A DNA stretch of 64,000 bases from Sabulicella rubraurantiaca (GTDB lineage: Bacteria; Pseudomonadota; Alphaproteobacteria; Acetobacterales; Acetobacteraceae): positions 16,839 through 80,838 of the forward strand of contig NZ_JAFEUU010000015.1 in NCBI RefSeq assembly GCF_017355885.1. The letters are read 5' to 3'. Position numbers and translations under genes: made by a program. Below the pieces are notes generated by a model. That model did no database searches, was not told where the DNA came from, and worked only from the letters and a program-made list of their open reading frames with translations. Positions 1 through 8,709 of this stretch are shown piece after piece. Within the stretch, counting starts at the first letter, position 1; each line of letters opens with the position of its first letter.

Positions 1-258
1 CTCTATCCTCCCCGACCAAAGTCTATCGCGTGCCTATCGGCCGCGGCCTCCAGGCAGCCCGAGCGTCCGCACGAAGGGATGGATTCCCGCCTGGAGCAGG
101 CTCCTTGGTGCGGGTCAGGATTCTTACTTAGGGATTTCCACGAGCGAACCCGCCAGTCGGTCGGGGAATTGTGCCTACCACCTGCCACATCCGAGATCGC
201 CGGCAGGTCCCGTAGAAGCGCCGACAAGCTGGCGCATGGACAGGTCAAGGAGGCTGCC

Positions 259-1434
259 ATGAAGGCGCTCGTCTGGCACGGCAAAGAAGACATCCGGTGT
301 GACTCGGTCACTGACCCAAAGATCGAGGAGCCGCGCGATGCCATCGTCCGCGTCACCAGCTGTGCGATCTGCGGCTCGGACCTGCATCTCTTCCATAACT
401 TCATCCCCGCGATGCTGCCCGGCGACATTGTCGGCCACGAGATGATGGGCGAAGTGGTCGAGGTCGGCTCAGGCGTCGAGGGCCGCCTGCGGAAAGGCGA
501 GCGCATCGTCGTTCCCTTCACCATCATCTGCGGTGAGTGCGACCAATGTCGGCGTGGCAATTTCTCGGTCTGCGAGAAGACGAACCGCAAGAAGCACCTC
601 GCCGACAAGGCGTTCGGCCATACCACGGCCGGGCTCTTCGGTTACACGCACCTGACCGGCGGCTACCCGGGCGGACAGGCCCAGTATGTCCGTGTGCCCT
701 TTGCCGACGCGACCCACATCAAGGTACCGGACGGTCTCTCAGACGAGCAGGTGCTGTTCCTTGGCGACATCCTTCCCACTGGTTGGCAGGCCGCGGTCCA
801 GTGCGACATCCAACCGGACGACACGGTGGCAGTCTGGGGCTGCGGCCCTGTCGGGCAAATGACGATCCGCAGCGCGATCCTGCTCGGTGCGAAGCAGGTT
901 GTTGCAATCGACCGCCTGCCCGAGCGGCTGGGCATGGCCGAGGCGGCCGGGGCTATCACCATCAACTTCGACGAGGAGAGCGTCGTTGAGCGGCTGAACG
1001 AGCTGACCGGCGGCAAGGGGCCGGAGAAGTGCATCGATGCCGTCGGCCTTGAAAGCCACGTGTCACCCTTGCAGCCTGATACGGTCTACGACCGCGCCAA
1101 GCAGCTGCTGATGCTGGAGAGCGACCGGCCCCATGTGCTGCGGGAGATGATCTATGTCTGCCGGCCGGCCGGCGTGATCTCGATCCCCGGCGTCTACGGC
1201 GGGCTGATCGATAAGTTCCCGATGGGCCTCGCCATGAACAAGGGCCTGACCTTCCGCATGGGCCAGACCCACGTCAATCGCTGGACTGACGACCTGCTGC
1301 GCCGCATCGAGGATGGGCAGATCGACCCCTCCTTTGTCATCACGCACACGGCACGGCTTGAGGATGGGCCGGAGATGTACAAGCTGTTCCGCGACAAGCA
1401 GGACAACTGTGTCAAGGTCGTGCTGAAGCCCTGA
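259..1434 (+). CDS. Zinc-dependent alcohol dehydrogenase (MDR family, formaldehyde-dehydrogenase-like)
   Basis: Product of 391 residues, a medium-chain zinc dehydrogenase that would oxidise an alcohol or aldehyde adduct with NAD(P). The catalytic zinc site is visible as CAICGSD (Cys38, nearby His43) and GHE (His60, Glu61). The structural zinc lobe has four cysteines at about 91, 94, 97 and 105. The nucleotide fold starts at WGCGPVGQ near residue 198. The ATG at 259 is preferred over an in-frame start at 79 because AAGGAGG lies six bases upstream of it and the family begins there. The long insertion around the structural lobe and central loop is typical of the glutathione-dependent formaldehyde dehydrogenase-like branch. 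The true substrate cannot be read from sequence. The next gene follows after 15 bases, so the two are probably co-transcribed. Confidence 0.9.
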   Translation: MKALVWHGKEDIRCDSVTDPKIEEPRDAIVRVTSCAICGSDLHLFHNFIPAMLPGDIVGHEMMGEVVEVGSGVEGRLRKGERIVVPFTIICGECDQCRRGNFSVCEKTNRKKHLADKAFGHTTAGLFGYTHLTGGYPGGQAQYVRVPFADATHIKVPDGLSDEQVLFLGDILPTGWQAAVQCDIQPDDTVAVWGCGPVGQMTIRSAILLGAKQVVAIDRLPERLGMAEAAGAITINFDEESVVERLNELTGGKGPEKCIDAVGLESHVSPLQPDTVYDRAKQLLMLESDRPHVLREMIYVCRPAGVISIPGVYGGLIDKFPMGLAMNKGLTFRMGQTHVNRWTDDLLRRIEDGQIDPSFVITHTARLEDGPEMYKLFRDKQDNCVKVVLKP

Positions 1435-1449
1435 GCCGGAGACGAAACC

Positions 1450-2046
1450 ATGCTCTCTATCTCTAATATTGCCCGCTCCGAGGGAGACCCGAAGGTCCTC
1501 CGTTCGGGACCGAGTTCGCGCGGCGGCACGGACGAACTAGCCCGGGCGCTTGGCTGGTTCAGCATCGGCCTCGGCCTCGCCGAGTTGTTGGCGCCACGCC
1601 AGATCACCCGCGCGCTGGGTATGGAAGGCAAAGAAATGCTGGTGCGCGGCTACGGTCTGCGCGAGATCGGCCACGGCATCCTGTCGCTGTCGCCAGACAA
1701 GAAGGCGGGGCTCTGGAGCCGTGTGGGCGGGGACGCGCTTGACCTCGCCACCCTCGCTTCCGCCTATCGCCCCGACAACCCGAAGCGCGGGAATGTCGGG
1801 ATCGCCCTCGCCGCGGTCGCTGGCATCACGCTGCTTGATTTAGTCGGAGCGCAAGGCGTGACCAGCCGTCATCGGCGGACGGGGGGCGACCATCGGCGCT
1901 ACCGCGACCGCAGCGGCTTCCCACAGGGCTTGCAACGGGCACGTGGCGCAGCGCGTCAGGATTTTCGGGTGCCGCCTGACATGCAGGCCGCTCCGACGGC
2001 TGCGGCACTTTCCCCGAGCGGCGACCGCGCCGCTTCGACTGCCTGA
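1450..2046 (+). CDS. Conserved hypothetical protein with hydrophobic helices, partner of the upstream dehydrogenase
   Basis: A 198-residue product. Residues about 30-130 hold glycine/alanine-rich hydrophobic stretches (ALGWFSIGLGLAELLAP, then IALAAVAGITLLDLV), compatible with two to four short membrane helices. The tail is polar and arginine-rich, with RSGFPQGLQRARGAAR. I recall similar proteins next to alcohol dehydrogenases in alphaproteobacteria, sometimes fused to a cyclase/dehydrase-like domain, but I cannot name a function. It starts at an ATG 15 bases after the dehydrogenase stop and is probably in the same transcript. No catalytic motif is evident. Confidence 0.7.
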   Translation: MLSISNIARSEGDPKVLRSGPSSRGGTDELARALGWFSIGLGLAELLAPRQITRALGMEGKEMLVRGYGLREIGHGILSLSPDKKAGLWSRVGGDALDLATLASAYRPDNPKRGNVGIALAAVAGITLLDLVGAQGVTSRHRRTGGDHRRYRDRSGFPQGLQRARGAARQDFRVPPDMQAAPTAAALSPSGDRAASTA

Positions 2047-2194
2047 TTCGGATCGAGGGCGGAAGTCTCCGCTGTCCTCATCAATCGGCGGCCGCGCTGC
2101 GGCCGCGTACGGCCGCAGTCTCTCTGAACGCTGGCCGGTAGCAAGGTCGCGGAGTCTACTGGTGTCTTCTTCGTAGCTCGTCGGATCGCGACCG

Positions 2195-2660
2195 ATATGT
2201 ACTGGGACCCCCGGTTCCGCGTCTCTGCATCCACAGACACTTGCAAAACCCCCAACGCCACCACGCTGGGGGTTTTCGCTTGTTCCGCGCTTGCCGCAGC
2301 GCGCGGCGGCACCGCCGGGTCGCCCTCGGTCTCGAGCCAGACACCGTCTGGCGCCGCGAGACCGGGGAGGATCTTGATTCCGCGGATCAGGCTGCGCACC
2401 ACCTGCAGCGCCTCGCCGGCCTCGGGGCTGCCGCCACCCACACCTGCTCCAGCTCCGCGACCTTGCGCCGATAGGCCTGGGCCGGCGCCGGATGGAGCAG
2501 GGCAGGGACTTCCGGCTGAGATTTCGCCAGCTCTACGAGGAGCGCCTCGATGGCAGTTCGCTCGTCCTCTAAAGCCTACATTCGGTCCTGCAACTGCGGG
2601 GATGGCGCGCCCTCCGCGGTGGCATCGACGAAGCCCTACAATGCCCAGTCGAAGAGAGGG
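2195..2660 (-). pseudogene. Relic of a large serine recombinase, carboxy-terminal part
   Basis: Read on the minus strand, one frame gives [20 protein letters not shown], then [20 protein letters not shown]. This is followed in another frame by [18 protein letters not shown]. The order matches the carboxy-terminal coiled region of the zinc-ribbon serine recombinases of alphaproteobacteria, which I recall carrying LHPNxAExYRRKVxxLE and a later EALRxLIxxIxLTP segment. The open frame is broken by stop codons (one just after QLQDRM, one further upstream) and by at least one frameshift near 2440. It is therefore a dead fragment. A hairpin terminator lies inside its last part. Confidence 0.6.
2245..2276. 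terminator. Bidirectional intrinsic terminator
   Basis: AAAACCCCCA (2245-2254) pairs perfectly with TGGGGGTTTT (2267-2276) around a 12-base loop. The stem has an A run on one side and a T run on the other, so it can act in both directions. It would end transcripts from the dehydrogenase pair on the plus strand. Confidence 0.75.
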
Positions 2661-2751
2661 TGTGCGCGGTCGAATGGCATCCGCTGCGGAACGAAGCCTC
2701 GCTGATGGCGTTCAGTCGCTGACGCTATGCCAGGCCAAGGACCTCAAGCCG

Positions 2752-3540
2752 ATGGATAACCTCATGGTTCTCGCAGGCGACCCAGCCGCCTGGGCGGCGC
2801 TCGGGACGCTGATCGCCATGGAAGTGGTCCTCGGGATCGACAACCTGCTCTTCATCTCAATCCTGACCAACAAGCTGCCCGAACACCAAAGGTCACAGGC
2901 GCGCCTCATCGGTATCGGCGCCGCCCTGGGGCTGCGCCTCGTCCTGCTCAGCCTCGTCTTCATCATCGTGCAGCTGACCGAGCCGGTGGTGACCTTGTTC
3001 GGACAGGGCTTCTCCTGGCGCGACATCATCCTCATCGCGGGTGGGCTCTTCCTGGTCTGGAAGGCGACCAAGGAAATCCACCACAATGTGGACCCGCACC
3101 CGGGTCCCGACATGTTCGGCGACAAGGGCGGTGCCGGCACCATCGGTTATTCCGCAGCGATTGGGCAGATCCTCCTCCTGGACCTGGTTTTCTCTGTGGA
3201 CAGCATCATCACGGCCGTCGGCATGACAGATTACGTCGAGATCATGGTGATCGCGGTGGTGGTGACGGTGATCGTCATGCTCGTGGCGGCGAACCCGCTC
3301 GGCAACTTCATCAGCCAGAACCCGACGGTGGTGATGCTGGCCCTCTCCTTCCTCCTGATGATCGGCATGACGCTGATTGCCGAGGGCTTCGGGGTGAAGG
3401 TGCCAAAGGGCTACATCTACGCTGCCATGGCCTTCTCGGCAGCGGTGGAGGCGCTGAACATGCTGTCGCGGCGCGCGAGGATGCGCGGAGTGAAGAGGGG
3501 GCACGGGCACCTGTCAAACGGTGAGCGCGGGACGCCATGA
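2752..3540 (+). CDS. TerC family integral membrane protein
   Basis: A 262-residue polytopic membrane protein of the TerC/Alx family, linked to metal ion (manganese) export and tellurite-resistance clusters. Seven or so membrane segments can be read. The family hallmarks are present as acidic residues in hydrophobic helices: LGIDNLLFI near residue 30 and DLVFSVDSI near residue 147. The chosen ATG at 2752 is preceded by AAGG and begins just before the first hydrophobic segment; the open frame continues upstream without family similarity. The carboxy tail is short and basic, rich in arginine and histidine. It lies alone between two serine-recombinase relics, suggesting arrival on, or insertion into, a mobile region. 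No ter partner genes are nearby. Confidence 0.88.
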   Translation: MDNLMVLAGDPAAWAALGTLIAMEVVLGIDNLLFISILTNKLPEHQRSQARLIGIGAALGLRLVLLSLVFIIVQLTEPVVTLFGQGFSWRDIILIAGGLFLVWKATKEIHHNVDPHPGPDMFGDKGGAGTIGYSAAIGQILLLDLVFSVDSIITAVGMTDYVEIMVIAVVVTVIVMLVAANPLGNFISQNPTVVMLALSFLLMIGMTLIAEGFGVKVPKGYIYAAMAFSAAVEALNMLSRRARMRGVKRGHGHLSNGERGTP

Positions 3541-3829
3541 CGTCCCTCCTTGCCGATCACTGTGCGCGCGGACCGGAGTTAGGAACTCTCTCGCAGGACA
3601 GCCACCTGATCAACCATGACACCGGGCGTGGTGCCCTCCTTCGCCGAGTGCTCCTAGTTGCGGAGGGCCGGAGTGAGGCCTGGTTGCGCGCATTCCTGCT
3701 GCGCCATCCAGCACTCTGCCTGCCGGCGAAACTGATCCGCCATTCGCCAAGCCGATCCCCATCGCCCGCGAACCGAGCACGCCGGCTGGCCAGATCGATG
3801 CGCTGTTCCTGACCCGCGACGGTGGTACC
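3541..3829. other. Non-coding stretch after terC
   Basis: No credible gene was found on either strand. On the minus strand it is the continuation of the recombinase relic that ends near 3830, but I could not match the translated frames (for example GDRLGEWRISFAGR) to a family with confidence. Confidence 0.4.
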
Positions 3830-4015
3830 CCATGCGGTCGTGCACCAAGGCCACCGGGGCGCCGTTCGCCAAGGCGCCCACTAGTCGGTCCAGCTGCCGA
3901 TGTGCGGTCTCGAGCTCCGTGCGCTGCTGCGCCCCCCGGCGCTGGCTGCGGCCGCCAGCCGGTTCCACTCCTCGGTGAAGGCCTCAACAAAGGCGGCGAA
4001 GAGATCGCGGTTCAC
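3830..4015 (-). pseudogene. Relic of a large serine recombinase, internal part
   Basis: On the minus strand the frame reads [20 protein letters not shown] and then, after a one-base slip at a run of six C (3932-3937), RTELETAHRQLDRLVGALAN followed by GAPVALVHDRM. This matches the recombinase segment RDLFAxFVxxFTxEWNRL and the following coiled helix that ends in an IADGAP-like turn. It would immediately precede, with slight overlap, the segment found in the relic at 2195-2660. The slip and loss of frame show that it is not functional. Confidence 0.6.
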
Positions 4016-4107
4016 CCAGGACTCACTTCGTCATTGCGATCCGGCCATGGCCCTGGCGATACTGCGGCCATGGTGCGGTTCGGGCCTGCACGAGGGAGGA
4101 GTTCACG

Positions 4108-4569
4108 ATGGTGACGCTAAACGTCAACGGGCGAAGCGTGCAGGTGGATGCCGATCCGGACACCCCCCTGCTCTGGGCCATCCGCGACCATGTTGGGCTG
4201 ACCGGCACGAAGTATGGCTGTGGCATCGCCCAGTGCGGCGCCTGCACCGTCCATATTGACGGGCAGGCCGTCCGCTCCTGTGCCCTCCCGCTCTCCGCGG
4301 TGGAGGAAAGCCAGAAGATCGTGACGATCGAGGGGCTTTCGCCCGACGGCAACCATCCGCTCCAGGTCGCCTGGCGTGCGCTGGACGTGCCGCAATGCGG
4401 GTTCTGCCAGTCCGGCATGCTGATGGCTGCCGCCGCGCTGCTGACCCAGAAGCCGCGCCCGACCGATGAGGAGATCAACGAGGCCGTCACGAATATCTGC
4501 CGCTGCGGCACCTATAGCCGGGTTCGCGCCGGCATCCGCCAAGCCGCCGAAGGCGGCATCTCGGGTTGA
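4108..4569 (+). CDS. Molybdenum hydroxylase small subunit, two [2Fe-2S] clusters (IorA-like)
   Basis: A 153-residue electron-transfer subunit of a xanthine-oxidase-family enzyme. The plant-ferredoxin-type cluster ligands are Cys38, Cys43, Cys46 and Cys58 ([11 protein letters not shown], then VRSC). The second cluster uses QCGFC (97, 100) and CRC (131, 133). Length and motifs fit the alpha subunit of isoquinoline 1-oxidoreductase-type two-subunit enzymes. A strong site, GAGGGAGGAG, sits seven bases before the ATG. It is the first gene of an eight-gene plus-strand run ending at 10264. It should pass electrons from the large subunit to a periplasmic acceptor, perhaps a cytochrome c encoded downstream. 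Confidence 0.93.
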   Translation: MVTLNVNGRSVQVDADPDTPLLWAIRDHVGLTGTKYGCGIAQCGACTVHIDGQAVRSCALPLSAVEESQKIVTIEGLSPDGNHPLQVAWRALDVPQCGFCQSGMLMAAAALLTQKPRPTDEEINEAVTNICRCGTYSRVRAGIRQAAEGGISG

Positions 4570-4583
4570 GGGAGAGGCACGCC

Positions 4584-6761
4584 ATGACGACGCTGAACGC
4601 CTTGCGCCCCTCCCGCCGGGGGCTTCTGAAGGGCGCTGCGGGCGCGGTGCTGCTCGGGTTCCACCTGCCTTCGCGGCAGGCCGCGGCCCAGGGCGCGTCC
4701 GCCGCATCCCCGCCCGAGCTGAACGCCTGGGTGGTGGTTCACCCGGATGACCGCGTGGTGCTTCGCATGGCGAAGACCGAGATGGGTCAGGGTGTCCGGA
4801 CGGGCCTCGCGCAAATGTTCGCGGAGGAGATGCACTGCGACTGGTCGAAGCTCTCGACCGAATACGTCACGCCGGGGCAGAGCCTCGCCCGGAGCCGGGT
4901 CTGGGGCAACTTCCTGACCGCAGGCAGCCAGGGCATCCGCTCGAGCCAGGAGATCGTGCGCAAGGGCGGTGCCGCGGCGCGGATGATGCTGATCCAGGCC
5001 GCCGCCACGCGCTGGGGCGTGCCCGCCGCCGAGTGCTCGGCAAAGGACAGCGTGATCACCCATGCGGGCAGCGGGCGCACGCTGCGCTACGCCGAGGTCG
5101 TGGCGGAGGCCGCGCGCCTCACGCCGCCGGCCGACGTGCTGCTGAAGGATCCGGGGCAGTGGACGGTGATCGGCAGGCCGATCGCGCGCCTGGACACGGC
5201 AGACAAGACCACCGGCAAGCAGGTCTATGGCCAGGACCTGCGGATGCCCGGCATGCTCGTCGCGGTGCCGCGGCGCTGCCCCGTCTTCGGTGGCACGGTG
5301 AGGTCCTTCGACGCGGCGGCAGTGTCCGGCCGGCCCGGCGTGCGCCACGTCCTGAAGGTGGGCGATTCCGCGGTCGCGGTGGTCGCCGACACCTTCTGGC
5401 AGGCCAAGACCGCGCTCGATGCTCTGCCGGTGGAGTGGGACACTGGCGAGAATAGCCGCGTCTCCTCCGAGACGATCTCCGCCATGCTGGATGAGGGGCT
5501 GACGGCGCGCGAGGCCTTCATCGGCAACCAGCAGGGCGATGCGCGGGCGGCCATCGCCGGCGCGACCCGTCGGATCGAGGCGACCTACTCCTACCCCTAC
5601 CAGAACCACGCCCCGATGGAGCCGATGAACGCGACGGTGGTGTGGACTCCTGAGCGCTGCGATGTCTGGTGCCCGACCCAGAACGGCGAGGCCGCGCTGG
5701 CCGCCGCCGCGCAGGCGGCCGGCCTGCCGCAGACGGCTTGCGACATCCACCGCGTGGACCTCGGCGGCGGCTTCGGCCGGCGCACGGTGCATGACTGGTT
5801 GGCGGATGCGGTCCTGATCGCGCGGCAGGTGCCGGGCACGCCGATCAAGACCATGTGGACGCGCGAGGAGGACATGGTGCAGGGGCGCTACCACCCTGTC
5901 ACCAAGTGCCGCCTCGTCGCGGGCCTCGATGCGGAGAACCGGATCGTCGGGCTGCACATGCGCATCTCCGGCCAGTCCATCCTGGCCACCGCCTTCCCGG
6001 GCGGCCTGCAGAACGGGCGCGACCCCGTGCAGTTCCAGGGGCTGAATCCCAGCGGCGCGGAAAGCGCCATCGGCTATACCTTCCCCAATCTGCTGATTGA
6101 CCACGCGATGCGGAACCCGCACGTGCCCGCCCACTTCTGGCGGGGCGTGAACCACAACCAGAACGCCATCTACCTCGAATGCTTCCTCGACGAGGTGGCG
6201 CATGCGACCAACCAGGACCCACTGGCGCTGCGCCGGTCGCTAATGGCGAACCACCCGAAGCACTTGGCCGTGCTGAACGCAGTCGCGGAGCGGATCGGCT
6301 GGGGGACGCCGGCGCCGGCCGGCATCCATCGCGGCATCGCGCAGCAGATGGGCTTCGGCAGCTATGTCGCCGCCGCGGCCGAGGTCTCGGTCGACCGCGG
6401 GGAGCTGAAGGTGCATCGCATCGTCGCGGCAACGGATTGTGGCCACGCGGTCAACCCCCGCCAGATCGAGATGCAGGTGGAAGGCTCATTCGTCTACGGC
6501 CTCTCCGCCATGCTGTATGGCGCGTGCACGGTGAAGGACGGCGCGATCGAGCAGACGAACTTCGACACCTACAACGTGATGCGCCTGGGCGAGATGCCGA
6601 AGGTCGAGACCATCATCCTGCCGTCCGGAGGCTTCTGGGGCGGCGTGGGCGAGCCGACGATCATGGTTGCGGCGCCAGCGGTGCTGAACGCGGTCTTCGC
6701 CGCGACCGGCCGCCGCATCCGCGACATGCCACTGGGGGATCAGCTTCGACAACCGGGCTGA
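4584..6761 (+). CDS. Molybdenum hydroxylase large subunit, Tat-exported (IorB-like)
   Basis: A 725-residue molybdopterin-binding subunit of the xanthine dehydrogenase/aldehyde oxidase family, closest in layout to IorB. The amino end carries a twin-arginine signal, SRRGLLKGAAGAVLLGF, followed by an AAAQ cleavage region, so the holoenzyme is expected in the periplasm. Family signatures include EMGQGVRTGLAQM, GGGFGRR around residue 395, and GGVGEPT near residue 692, whose Glu is the expected catalytic base. The ATG at 4584 follows GAGGGAGAG; an upstream in-frame TTG overlaps the previous stop and is less likely. The substrate is unknown. Its position directly ahead of soxX suggests that electrons, or the substrate, connect with sulfur oxidation. 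Confidence 0.92.
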   Translation: MTTLNALRPSRRGLLKGAAGAVLLGFHLPSRQAAAQGASAASPPELNAWVVVHPDDRVVLRMAKTEMGQGVRTGLAQMFAEEMHCDWSKLSTEYVTPGQSLARSRVWGNFLTAGSQGIRSSQEIVRKGGAAARMMLIQAAATRWGVPAAECSAKDSVITHAGSGRTLRYAEVVAEAARLTPPADVLLKDPGQWTVIGRPIARLDTADKTTGKQVYGQDLRMPGMLVAVPRRCPVFGGTVRSFDAAAVSGRPGVRHVLKVGDSAVAVVADTFWQAKTALDALPVEWDTGENSRVSSETISAMLDEGLTAREAFIGNQQGDARAAIAGATRRIEATYSYPYQNHAPMEPMNATVVWTPERCDVWCPTQNGEAALAAAAQAAGLPQTACDIHRVDLGGGFGRRTVHDWLADAVLIARQVPGTPIKTMWTREEDMVQGRYHPVTKCRLVAGLDAENRIVGLHMRISGQSILATAFPGGLQNGRDPVQFQGLNPSGAESAIGYTFPNLLIDHAMRNPHVPAHFWRGVNHNQNAIYLECFLDEVAHATNQDPLALRRSLMANHPKHLAVLNAVAERIGWGTPAPAGIHRGIAQQMGFGSYVAAAAEVSVDRGELKVHRIVAATDCGHAVNPRQIEMQVEGSFVYGLSAMLYGACTVKDGAIEQTNFDTYNVMRLGEMPKVETIILPSGGFWGGVGEPTIMVAAPAVLNAVFAATGRRIRDMPLGDQLRQPG

Positions 6762-6762
6762 A

Positions 6763-7206
6763 ATGCGAGGGGTCGCGCCCGTGCTGGCCCTGACCCTTCT
6801 CGCCGGCCTGGCGGTGGGACAGGTGGCGCCCTTTACGGTGACAGGGGACGCCATCGAGGCGCCGCTGGATGGGCTGCTGGGCGACCCGGTGCGGGGCGAG
6901 GCGGTGGTTCGGAATCGGGAGAATGCGAATTGCCTGATCTGCCATTCCATCCCCGGCACGGCCGAACGCTTCATGGGGGAGATCGGGCCACCGCTCGCGG
7001 GCGTGGGGTCACGCCTGAGCCCGGGGCAGATCCGGCTTCGCGTGGTGGACCCGACATTGTGGAACCCGCAGGCGGTCATGCCGGCTTATCACCGCACGGA
7101 AGGACTGGTGCGGGTGGACCCGCGATACCGCGGCCACCCGGTCCTGACAGCCCAGGAGGTGGAGGACGTGGTGGCCTATCTGAGCGCGCTGGAGGCCCCG
7201 AGGTGA
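6763..7206 (+). CDS. soxX: Sulfur-oxidation cytochrome SoxX
   Basis: A 147-residue monohaem c-type cytochrome. An amino-terminal hydrophobic signal (about residues 4-19) precedes the mature start. The haem site is CLICH (Cys57, Cys60, His61), and Met106 in AVMPAYH is the likely axial ligand. The GxRLSPGQIRLRVVDPxxWNP block is characteristic of SoxX. With SoxA it forms the SoxXA enzyme that links thiosulfate to the cysteine of SoxY with loss of two electrons. The ATG follows the previous stop by one base, so translation is probably coupled. Its stop overlaps the soxY start as ATGA. Confidence 0.92.
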   Translation: MRGVAPVLALTLLAGLAVGQVAPFTVTGDAIEAPLDGLLGDPVRGEAVVRNRENANCLICHSIPGTAERFMGEIGPPLAGVGSRLSPGQIRLRVVDPTLWNPQAVMPAYHRTEGLVRVDPRYRGHPVLTAQEVEDVVAYLSALEAPR

Positions 7207-7643
7207 TGACGACGCTGTCCCGTCGTGCGGTGCTGGCGGTTCCCCTCGCGGCCGCCGCTGTCCCCGGCTCGGCGGCGGAGGACTTCGCTGCGGCGACGAG
7301 CGCCATCCTCGCCGGCCGCATCCCGGCAGAGGAAGGAATCACCTTGGAGATTCCGCCGCTGTCGGAGAACGGGAACTCGGTGGACCTCTCGGTCCGGGTG
7401 AACAGCCCCATGACGGCCGAGAACCACATCACCGCCATTCATATCCTGGCAGAGAAGAATCCTATTCCGCTTGTCGCCACCTTCTCGCTCACGCCGCGAG
7501 CCGGGCGGGCTGAGGTCGCCACCCGCATCCGCTTGGCCACCAGCCAGACGATCGTCGCGATCGCCGAGACGAGCCAGGGCGCGGTCCACCGAGCCGCGCG
7601 CGAGGTGATCGTCGTGCTCGGCGCTTGCGTGGAGACGGGATAG
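7206..7643 (+). CDS. soxY: Sulfur carrier subunit SoxY with an atypical carboxy end
   Basis: A 145-residue periplasmic carrier on which sulfur intermediates are bound to a carboxy-terminal cysteine. The start carries a twin-arginine-like leader (LSRRAVLAVPLAAAAVPGSA). The core ENGNSVDLSVRVNSPM and the following beta-rich segment match the family. Instead of the usual GGCGG swinging arm the protein ends LGACVETG, so Cys141 is present but is followed by four residues rather than two glycines. No frameshift is needed to reach this end, and the stop is followed directly by soxZ. SoxZ is its partner; SoxYZ is the substrate for SoxXA. Confidence 0.88.
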   Translation: MTTLSRRAVLAVPLAAAAVPGSAAEDFAAATSAILAGRIPAEEGITLEIPPLSENGNSVDLSVRVNSPMTAENHITAIHILAEKNPIPLVATFSLTPRAGRAEVATRIRLATSQTIVAIAETSQGAVHRAAREVIVVLGACVETG

Positions 7644-7645
7644 CC

Positions 7646-7975
7646 GTGCAGCCGGTTCCTATCACCGCGCGGATCACGCTTCCGCCTTCCGCACAGCGGG
7701 GAGAGGTGGTGACAGTGCGCGTCCTGGTTCGCCACCCGATGGAGCGCGCGGTGGACGCACCGGGGCTGACGCCGGTGCCGCGGAAGATCCTCCACACGTT
7801 GCGTGTCACCTATTCCGGGGAGGAGGTGTTTCGCATGGCGCTTTCTCCCGGCATCGCCGCGAACCCCTATCTGGAATTCACGACGATTGCCACGGATACG
7901 GGCGACCTCGTCTTCACCTGGGAGGAGGATGGAGGGACGATCTACCGGCGCGAGGCGCGCTTGGTCGTAACATGA
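7646..7975 (+). CDS. soxZ: Sulfur carrier partner SoxZ
   Basis: A 109-residue immunoglobulin-fold protein that pairs with SoxY. It shows the SoxZ pattern: a beta-strand start (ITARITLPPSAQRGEVVTVR), the HPMERAV turn, and the closing LVFTWEEDGGTIYRRE strand pair. No signal peptide is visible, as expected because SoxZ travels to the periplasm bound to Tat-exported SoxY. GTG at 7646 is chosen, two bases after the soxY stop; an upstream in-frame TTG at 7625 would lie within soxY. Its end overlaps soxA by four bases. Confidence 0.9.
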   Translation: MQPVPITARITLPPSAQRGEVVTVRVLVRHPMERAVDAPGLTPVPRKILHTLRVTYSGEEVFRMALSPGIAANPYLEFTTIATDTGDLVFTWEEDGGTIYRREARLVVT

Positions 7976-8709
7976 CTCGCGGCTGGCGGAAGCTGCTGCC
8001 GCTTCTCGCCCTTCTTCTCGGGGCCGCGGATGTCCGGCCGACGCAGGATTATCTCTCGCCCGAGATCCGCGCAGCGCAGGAGGATCCTTCGCGCCACCCC
8101 GGCTGGCTCTGGGTTGAAGAGGGTGAGGCATTGTGGGGCAGGGGGGAGCCGTCCTGCGCCGCCTGCCACGGAAACATTGCTGGCATGGCGGGGGTGGCCG
8201 CGCGCTATCCCTTGGTTGCCACGGATGGCGCGCTGCTGGACCTGGAGGGGCGGATCGAGCGATGCCGGACGCAGCACCAGGGGGAGTCCGCCTTTGGCCG
8301 GGAAAGCGAGCCACTGCTGGCCCTGGCGGCGGCCATAGCGCTGCAGTCCCGCGGAATGCCTGTCGCCGTGGCGACCGATGGACCGGCCGCCGCCTTCCTG
8401 GAGGAGGGGCGTCACTTCTACGAGACGCGGCAAGGGCAGTTGAACCTGTCCTGCGGCCAGTGCCACGACAACAATGCGGGTCGGCGACTACGGGGCGATG
8501 TGATCTCCAACGGCCTCGGCACCGGGTACCCGGCCTATCGGCTGGAGTGGAACACGATGGGCTCGCTGCACCGCCGTCTCAGGGCATGCTCGCTCGGGGT
8601 GAGGGCGGAACAGTTCCCCTTGGGCTCGCGGGAGTACCTCACGCTTGAACTGTTCCTCGCCAGCCGCGCGAACGGGCTCCCGGTCGAAGCGCCCGGGCTG
8701 CGGCGATGA
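7972..8709 (+). CDS. soxA: Sulfur-oxidation dihaem cytochrome SoxA
   Basis: A 245-residue dihaem SoxA with a short hydrophobic export signal (residues 8-18). Haem sites are CAACH (Cys62, Cys65, His66) and CGQCH (Cys161, Cys164, His165). The active-site cysteine that becomes persulfide-modified in the family is Cys206, in RRLRACSLGVRAEQFP. It is the catalytic partner of SoxX. The DYLSPEIRAAQEDPSRHPGW region after the signal is a SoxA hallmark. It starts by ATGA overlap with soxZ and ends by overlap with the next cytochrome gene. It keeps both haems, unlike the single-haem SoxA type of some lineages. Confidence 0.93.
   Translation: MTRGWRKLLPLLALLLGAADVRPTQDYLSPEIRAAQEDPSRHPGWLWVEEGEALWGRGEPSCAACHGNIAGMAGVAARYPLVATDGALLDLEGRIERCRTQHQGESAFGRESEPLLALAAAIALQSRGMPVAVATDGPAAAFLEEGRHFYETRQGQLNLSCGQCHDNNAGRRLRGDVISNGLGTGYPAYRLEWNTMGSLHRRLRACSLGVRAEQFPLGSREYLTLELFLASRANGLPVEAPGLRR

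Noticed and set aside
2190..2236. A tRNA-like tail (GGTTC followed by a CCA-like end) before the terminator near 2245
   Set aside because: No cloverleaf could be folded and no anticodon arm is present; the stretch reads better as the tail of the recombinase relic.
4512..6203. A minus-strand frame of about 563 codons opposite the molybdenum hydroxylase
   Set aside because: Composition is His/Arg-rich shadow coding; the plus strand has full family motifs.
6763..7206. The cytochrome after the hydroxylase as a third hydroxylase subunit
   Set aside because: Its RLSPGQIRLRVVDP block and position before soxY identify it as SoxX rather than the larger multi-haem cytochrome subunit of such enzymes; shared electron transfer is still possible.
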